Positions 59,950-64,000 of a stretch of 64,000 nt of DNA are shown here, piece by piece. The translations under genes were made by a program, and so were the position numbers. This DNA is from Candidatus Thorarchaeota archaeon (lineage in GTDB: Archaea > Asgardarchaeota > Thorarchaeia > Thorarchaeales > Thorarchaeaceae), in contig SHMX01000003.1 of NCBI GenBank assembly GCA_008080745.1, positions 158,971-222,970 on the forward strand. Direction: 5' to 3'. The notes below the pieces were generated by a model, which made no database searches, was not told the origin of the DNA, and was given only the letters and a program-made list of their open reading frames with translations. Numbering within the stretch: position 1 is the stretch's first letter; each line of letters starts with the position of its first letter.

Positions 59950-60984
59950 ATGCGTTTTGGAATAGAATTTGTTCCAGATGAACCAGTCAGTAAAATTGTC
60001 GAATGGTCAAAATTAGCAGAGAAAGTGGGTTTTGGCAATATCTGGATAACCGACCACTTCAATAATCGAAATCTATGGGTAACGTTGACTGCAATCGCTC
60101 TGAATACCTCAAGAGTGATAATTGGACCTGGAGTCACAAACCCATTTCATACAAGCCCAGCGCTTTCAGCTGCAGCTATAGTAACAATAGATGAACTTAC
60201 TAATGGAAGAGCCGCCGTTGGATTGGGTGCTGGTGATAGGGTTACACTGAACACTTTAGGAATCGAGTGGAATCTGCCAGTCACAACAGTCATTGAAGGA
60301 ATCCAAATTCTTCGGAAACTGATACGAGGAGAGAGGGTTCACTTCAAAGGAAAAGTATTCGATATTCGAGGAGCCAAGCTCTCTCATGTAAAGAAGGTCC
60401 AAAGAGCATCTGAAGGTGAAAGAGAAAAGAAACTTGGGCGGAACATCCCCATATATGCAGGAGCACAAGGTCCGATGATGATGAAAAGAACAGCAGAGGT
60501 AGCAGATGGTATTCTCACCAATGCAAGTCATCCAAAGGATATAGAGATTGCAATGAAATTAATCAGGGCAGGAGTTGAAAAAGCAGGACGAGATATTGCT
60601 GATTTGGACATTGGAGCTTATACAGCCTTTAGTATCGCACATTCTCGCGAAGAGGCAATGAAAGGTGATACTAGAATGGTAGTGGCCTTTATCGTAGCTG
60701 GTTCACCTGAATCGGTTATCGAACGACACCATCTAAATATTGAACAATGTCGGGCGGTTAAGACTGCGTTATCAAAAGGAAATTTTCAAAATCTTGATTC
60801 ATTAGTGACAGATGAAATGGTTGATGCATTTGCTATTGTTGGAAATAAAGACTATTGTGTGAATCGAATCGAAGAAATGAGAGAAGCAGGTGTCACTCAA
60901 TTCATTGTTGGTTCACCTATAGGACCGGATAAGAAAGGTGCAATAGAATATATAGGAAAAGAAGTTATCCCCCTGTTTATTTGA
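59950..60984 (+). CDS. mer: Methylenetetrahydromethanopterin reductase (F420-dependent)
   Basis: Mer reduces methylene-H4MPT to methyl-H4MPT with reduced F420, a step of the archaeal Wood-Ljungdahl pathway. The 344-residue luciferase-like barrel protein has FGIEFVPDEPVSKIVEWSKL, IWITDHFNNRN, GPGVTNPFHTSPALSAAAIV, GRAAVGLGAGDRVTLNTLGI and PIYAGAQGPMMMKRTAEVAD, all typical of Mer. GGAGG lies eight bases before the ATG at 59950. It stands apart from other pathway genes. A role in another F420 reaction is possible but less likely. Confidence 0.88.
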   Translation: MRFGIEFVPDEPVSKIVEWSKLAEKVGFGNIWITDHFNNRNLWVTLTAIALNTSRVIIGPGVTNPFHTSPALSAAAIVTIDELTNGRAAVGLGAGDRVTLNTLGIEWNLPVTTVIEGIQILRKLIRGERVHFKGKVFDIRGAKLSHVKKVQRASEGEREKKLGRNIPIYAGAQGPMMMKRTAEVADGILTNASHPKDIEIAMKLIRAGVEKAGRDIADLDIGAYTAFSIAHSREEAMKGDTRMVVAFIVAGSPESVIERHHLNIEQCRAVKTALSKGNFQNLDSLVTDEMVDAFAIVGNKDYCVNRIEEMREAGVTQFIVGSPIGPDKKGAIEYIGKEVIPLFI

Positions 60985-60994
60985 GGGAATCATA

Positions 60995-61879
60995 ATGACA
61001 GGTGCCTTCATGTATAATAGACGACTGAGATCAGATGAGATAGAAACCTGGGTGAATTACTGCTGTCCTGAAGGGATTGATAGAGAACGTTTTGGTGAGT
61101 ATGCAAAGGAATTCATGCAGATGGAAGATAGTATGTATTTCATATCATCAGTTGAGGATAGATTTGTTGGAGGGACAGCAGTTTATAGGGATAGAGTCCG
61201 ATTAGCGATGGCACTAGTTTATCTTTCATTGGAGAAAAAGTATCGGGAGTCAGTCGTGGCACATCTGATAAAATCATCATTACCATTTTTTAAAAGCATG
61301 TCAATCAGGAATGTAGATGCAATTGTCAATCCTTCTGATAATATAACCAGCTTACCCTTTCCATTATCTACAGAACTAGCGGATTGGACAACCAAATCAT
61401 TAGAAACCTTGAAGTTTGAAAAAATAGATACGGTCTACAAAATAAGATTTGAAAACATTAAACGACCAGAAGAAAAAGTAAGCTTGTTTTGGGATTCGGA
61501 ATGCAACTATGAAGGCAGTCGTAAATTGATGTGGGACCTGAGAAAAGAGACAGGTTTGAACTTTTCTCAGGTGTGGCTCTTAAGGGATATAATGTATCGA
61601 TACAATTCATTTCACACAGTAACTCTTGATGATGAAGTAGCAGCTTGTGCAGGATTGATTAAGCTCGGTAGGATTGGCATTATCGCGCCACTATTTGTCC
61701 ATAGTCAGGTTTCACTAACGGATTCTCTCGGTATTCTAATCGATCAATTAGGGGGAGTAAAAACAATAGAAATGCCACTCGTTGGAAAAGGACAGATTAG
61801 AGTTATTAAATTTTTAGAAGACATTCTACAGACAGATGCTAAGATTCAAGAGTTACTACTCTATCGAAAGAATCTCTAG
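60995..61879 (+). CDS. GNAT-like two-domain protein of unknown function
   Basis: The 294-residue protein has two alpha/beta halves that look like GNAT acyltransferase folds. The first contains FISSVEDRFVGGTAVYRDRV and LEKKYRESVVAHLIKSSLPF; the second contains SFHTVTLDDEVAACAGLIKL and SLTDSLGILIDQLGG. The usual acetyl-CoA loop (Q/R-x-x-G-x-G/A) is not clear, so it may not bind CoA. It starts ten bases after mer and is probably co-transcribed. No membrane segment is present. Confidence 0.55.
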   Translation: MTGAFMYNRRLRSDEIETWVNYCCPEGIDRERFGEYAKEFMQMEDSMYFISSVEDRFVGGTAVYRDRVRLAMALVYLSLEKKYRESVVAHLIKSSLPFFKSMSIRNVDAIVNPSDNITSLPFPLSTELADWTTKSLETLKFEKIDTVYKIRFENIKRPEEKVSLFWDSECNYEGSRKLMWDLRKETGLNFSQVWLLRDIMYRYNSFHTVTLDDEVAACAGLIKLGRIGIIAPLFVHSQVSLTDSLGILIDQLGGVKTIEMPLVGKGQIRVIKFLEDILQTDAKIQELLLYRKNL

Positions 61880-61898
61880 ATGGTGCCACAACTAGAGA
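61873..61898 (+). terminator. Hairpin across the stop of the GNAT-like gene
   Basis: TCTCTAG (61873-61879) includes the stop codon and pairs with CTAGAGA (61892-61898) around a 12-base loop. No T-run follows, so the role is uncertain. Confidence 0.35.
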
Positions 61899-61957
61899 GT
61901 CATATTCATATCAGTAACGTGTAATTAGCACTCACCCCAATAACAAGAGGTTGCTCT

Positions 61958-62962
61958 ATGCCCACATTAGAACTTGTGAAGAAAAGTACGGGATTTCTCC
62001 TAAAATATGGGCATGTTCGTCTCGGTCTTGATACGGGGATTAAAAATGAAACCACACTTCTATCGCATTCCCATGCAGATCATATTGGTAGACTTGATAT
62101 TGCTCACCGAGTAATTGCAACTCAAGGAACATTTGATACCTTAGAAGCTAGAAACGGGAGAGCAGATTGTAAGAGAACTGTCCTCCACTATGGAGATTCT
62201 ACAGGACAACTGGGAGTAATAATCACTGCATTTGATGCAGGTCATGTCCTGGGCTCGACCATGTTTCATATGGAATTTGATGATGACCTTTCTATTCTTT
62301 ACACAGGTGACTTCAACGTTGAGGATAGCTTAGTACATAAAGCAGCTCAGGCAGTTAAGGCGGATGTTCTCATAACAGAAGCCACCTATGGCTCACCAGA
62401 ATGGATATTCCCCAAAAGAGAAGAAACATATTTCCAGATTCTAAAGACTGCACAGGATGAAATAGCCAGGGGAAAGATTCCTGTGTTTCAAGCATACTCT
62501 CTGGGAAAAGCACAGGAGGCAATAGCGCTTCTTGAGTATCGAGATATTCCAGTGGTAAGTGGAAATGGGACTATTGACACCGTAAATGATGCGTACAATA
62601 AACATGGAGCAGGATTGAATGCAGTATCAATACGTTCCGGTGAAGCAATTGATAATCTCGACGAGGGATGTGCAATAGTCAGTTCATCACCCGCTCATAC
62701 ATTTACAAATATACGAAAAATACTTGGATCAGAGTTGGCAAGAGAAGTAAGAAATAGAGCAGTGACATATTCACTATCAGGTTGGACGTTAGGAGGATAC
62801 CGAGGAAAAGGTTTTCCATTGAGTGCACATACCGATTTTCCACATCTGATCGAGTTTGCAAAAAAGGTAGATCCAAGAATCGCATATGTGTTTACGGGTA
62901 ATGCTGGGGTTCTTGCATCTCATCTACATGAAGAAGGTATCACAGCCGTTCCACTGGAGTGA
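61958..62962 (+). CDS. Metallo-beta-lactamase/beta-CASP-type nuclease
   Basis: The 334-residue protein has the metal motif LLSHSHADHIGRLD and further ligands in FDAGHVLGSTMFHME and LYTGDFNVEDSLVH. Later motifs are SSSPAHTF and FPLSAHTDFPHL, the layout of beta-CASP RNases and related DNA nucleases (COG1236-type exonucleases). It lacks the N-terminal KH domains of archaeal CPSF, so it is a short member. It may process RNA or DNA ends. The next gene starts four bases after its stop. Confidence 0.82.
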   Translation: MPTLELVKKSTGFLLKYGHVRLGLDTGIKNETTLLSHSHADHIGRLDIAHRVIATQGTFDTLEARNGRADCKRTVLHYGDSTGQLGVIITAFDAGHVLGSTMFHMEFDDDLSILYTGDFNVEDSLVHKAAQAVKADVLITEATYGSPEWIFPKREETYFQILKTAQDEIARGKIPVFQAYSLGKAQEAIALLEYRDIPVVSGNGTIDTVNDAYNKHGAGLNAVSIRSGEAIDNLDEGCAIVSSSPAHTFTNIRKILGSELAREVRNRAVTYSLSGWTLGGYRGKGFPLSAHTDFPHLIEFAKKVDPRIAYVFTGNAGVLASHLHEEGITAVPLE

Positions 62963-62966
62963 GAAG

Positions 62967-63539
62967 ATGTTCGAAGATGAATTATCGGAATTAGTAGAGC
63001 CAATCCATGCAGACTCGTTCTTTTCTGTAGCTATATCTGGAGAGATTCATGAAAGACTCACTTTCGAATATCTGGATCCTGATGGATACTATAGAAGGGT
63101 GATTCGTGATGAAGACTTGCTTAGAGAAGAAATAGAAAAACTGGTAAACAACATGCAATACTATCTTGATAAAGAAAGGGTAGAGATAAACGATCAACGT
63201 GTTCGTTCTAACGTGGTATATGCTGATATTTTCACGAAAGGAGCAAGTGATGTCGTTGCTATGACCTATCTTATTGACTTTGCAGGGAGATTTCAGCAAG
63301 GTATCAATAGAATCGTAACCTGGTTGGAAGAAGAGATTGCACCCTATGATTTTGAGATAATATGGAGGTTTCCTGCTGGAACGGAAATACGGGAGATTGA
63401 TACTTTATTGGATTATGAGATCTATGAAGATATTGTGACTCTCTGGGCTCTTGAAGGGGAAGATGTAGGTGGATATGAAAGAATGGAATTCATATTGCCA
63501 ATGGAAATTCTTGACACACGAACAAGGAGGGACCTCTAG
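62967..63539 (+). CDS. Unknown protein downstream of the beta-CASP nuclease
   Basis: The 190-residue protein has mixed alpha/beta character with acidic helices (LLREEIEKLVNNMQYYLDKE, FQQGINRIVTWLEEEIAPYD) and strands (VVYADIFTKGASDVVAMTYL, DFEIIWRFPAGTEIREI). I recognise no family. It has no membrane segment. The ATG at 62967 has GGAG seven bases upstream, which beats the longer frame that runs into the previous gene. It sits tightly between the nuclease and the DUF131 gene, suggesting one operon. Confidence 0.62.
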   Translation: MFEDELSELVEPIHADSFFSVAISGEIHERLTFEYLDPDGYYRRVIRDEDLLREEIEKLVNNMQYYLDKERVEINDQRVRSNVVYADIFTKGASDVVAMTYLIDFAGRFQQGINRIVTWLEEEIAPYDFEIIWRFPAGTEIREIDTLLDYEIYEDIVTLWALEGEDVGGYERMEFILPMEILDTRTRRDL

Positions 63540-63787
63540 TGCAGATAAACAGTATTTTACAGATGGTTGCAATATCTGTCATTATTGCAGGAATTGTTTT
63601 TGTTATCCTCGGAATTCTTCAGTCCAGAAAATCTTCACAGGACTCGGAAATGAAAAGTGAGAGTAAAGGAATTATTCTCTTGGGGCCTATACCCATAGTA
63701 TGGGGTTTTGGAGATAGGGGAAAAATCCTGATGATGGTGCTATTTATTGTAATAGTTTCAATCTATTTTGTACTATATCTCCTTTAA
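63539..63787 (+). CDS. DUF131 family small membrane protein
   Basis: The 82-residue protein has two membrane helices (VAISVIIAGIVFVILGILQS and ILMMVLFIVIVSIYFVLYLL). Between them is the conserved segment ESKGIILLGPIPIVWGFGDR, which marks the archaeal DUF131 (TIGR00304) family. The function is unknown. The GTG start overlaps the previous stop by one base and has AGGAGG eight bases upstream. Its stop overlaps that of the opposing zinc-ribbon gene by four bases. Confidence 0.8.
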   Translation: MQINSILQMVAISVIIAGIVFVILGILQSRKSSQDSEMKSESKGIILLGPIPIVWGFGDRGKILMMVLFIVIVSIYFVLYLL

Positions 63788-64000
63788 CCATTCCAACCAC
63801 ATTCGGGGCAGATATTTGCTCCCTTTATTGTCCGGACAAGTTTTCCAGCAATAAGACACTCAGGACAAATTTCAAGCTTCTCTTCACATTGTGGACACGT
63901 TATGTGTCGTCCCAAGTCTCTGATACAGGTAATTGTTCCACAAGTTGGACATTTAATGGCGTGATCGTGGCAGAATTCATTCTTACATTTATCACACCTA
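63784..64000 (-). CDS. C-terminal part of a multi-zinc-ribbon protein (5' end outside window)
   Basis: A minus-strand frame runs from the right edge to a TAA at 63784-63786, about 72 codons. It has five cysteine pairs (CDKCKNEFC, CPTCGTITC, CPQCEEKLEIC, CPEC and a last CPECGW), so at least two zinc ribbons. Such proteins often act as adaptors or as tails of larger membrane or RNA-binding proteins. No more can be said without the 5' part. Confidence 0.65.
   Translation of the reverse strand, partial: RCDKCKNEFCHDHAIKCPTCGTITCIRDLGRHITCPQCEEKLEICPECLIAGKLVRTIKGANICPECGWNG

Noticed and set aside
1-64000. tRNA, rRNA, insertion sequences and CRISPR arrays
   Set aside because: Reading by eye found no tRNA cloverleaf motifs, rRNA core sequence, transposase or regular repeats; a covariance-model search could still find a missed tRNA.

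Overview
The window is a 64-kb piece of an archaeal chromosome with moderately low GC, dense coding and frequent strand switches. Archaeal core genes include CDC48, both topoisomerase VI subunits, NreA, endonuclease Q, methylenetetrahydromethanopterin reductase (mer), an AmrS-type radical SAM enzyme and a DUF131 protein. Several families point to Asgard archaea (Promethearchaeota): Roadblock/LC7 proteins, longin-like proteins, an alpha-SNAP-like TPR protein, leucine-rich repeats, long coiled coils with C-terminal HTH domains, and full-length eukaryote-like Rpb5 proteins. A Thorarchaeia-like genome is my best guess, by inference only. Many genes start with TTG or GTG behind a clear GGAGG-type ribosome site; others look leaderless, with a TATA box about 25-30 bases before the start.

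Layout. 0-12 kb: the tail of a Roadblock-like gene, alanine aminotransferase, the alpha-SNAP-like TPR/beta-sandwich protein, small unknowns, a GH38 alpha-mannosidase, CDC48 with an Hsp20-like protein, and an FAD oxidoreductase. 12-19 kb: an AN1-finger/site-2-protease fusion, then a plus-strand run of topoisomerase VI B and A, a coiled-coil/winged-helix protein, a PD-(D/E)XK nuclease-like protein, a Roadblock protein and a NifB-like radical SAM protein. 19-29 kb: tandem longin-like proteins, DUF2797, AmrS, a long coiled-coil protein, a transglutaminase-like protein, a RecB-like nuclease, an LRR protein and a lysine-tailed unknown.

29-43 kb is mainly a surface-glycan or glycolipid region: an Alg13/Alg14-like pair, three glycosyltransferases, a sulfotransferase, WbqC, a PIG-L deacetylase, a UDP-sugar dehydrogenase and a flippase. 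A GlcD/GlcF-type oxidase pair is embedded in it. 43-50 kb: TatD, an HD protein, a CinA-like protein, a dolichol/phytol kinase-like membrane protein, two tandem Rpb5 paralogues with the eukaryotic-type N-terminal domain, a 41-residue desulforedoxin, an EamA transporter and an RHH regulator. 50-57 kb: membrane and surface proteins (orphan ArlJ/TadC-like, an anchored ectoprotein, a pilin-like protein, a membrane-bound winged-helix protein) and the repair protein NreA. 57-64 kb: endonuclease Q, a zinc alcohol dehydrogenase that appears to start at ATT, mer, a GNAT-like protein, a beta-CASP nuclease, DUF131 and the tail of a zinc-ribbon protein.

The strongest points for follow-up are the tandem full-length Rpb5 proteins with a palindrome at their promoter, the alpha-SNAP-like fusion, the NifB-like protein that lacks a usual histidine, the topoisomerase VI A subunit with an altered TOPRIM DxD, and the longin-like pair. 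I found no tRNA, rRNA, CRISPR array or insertion sequence.
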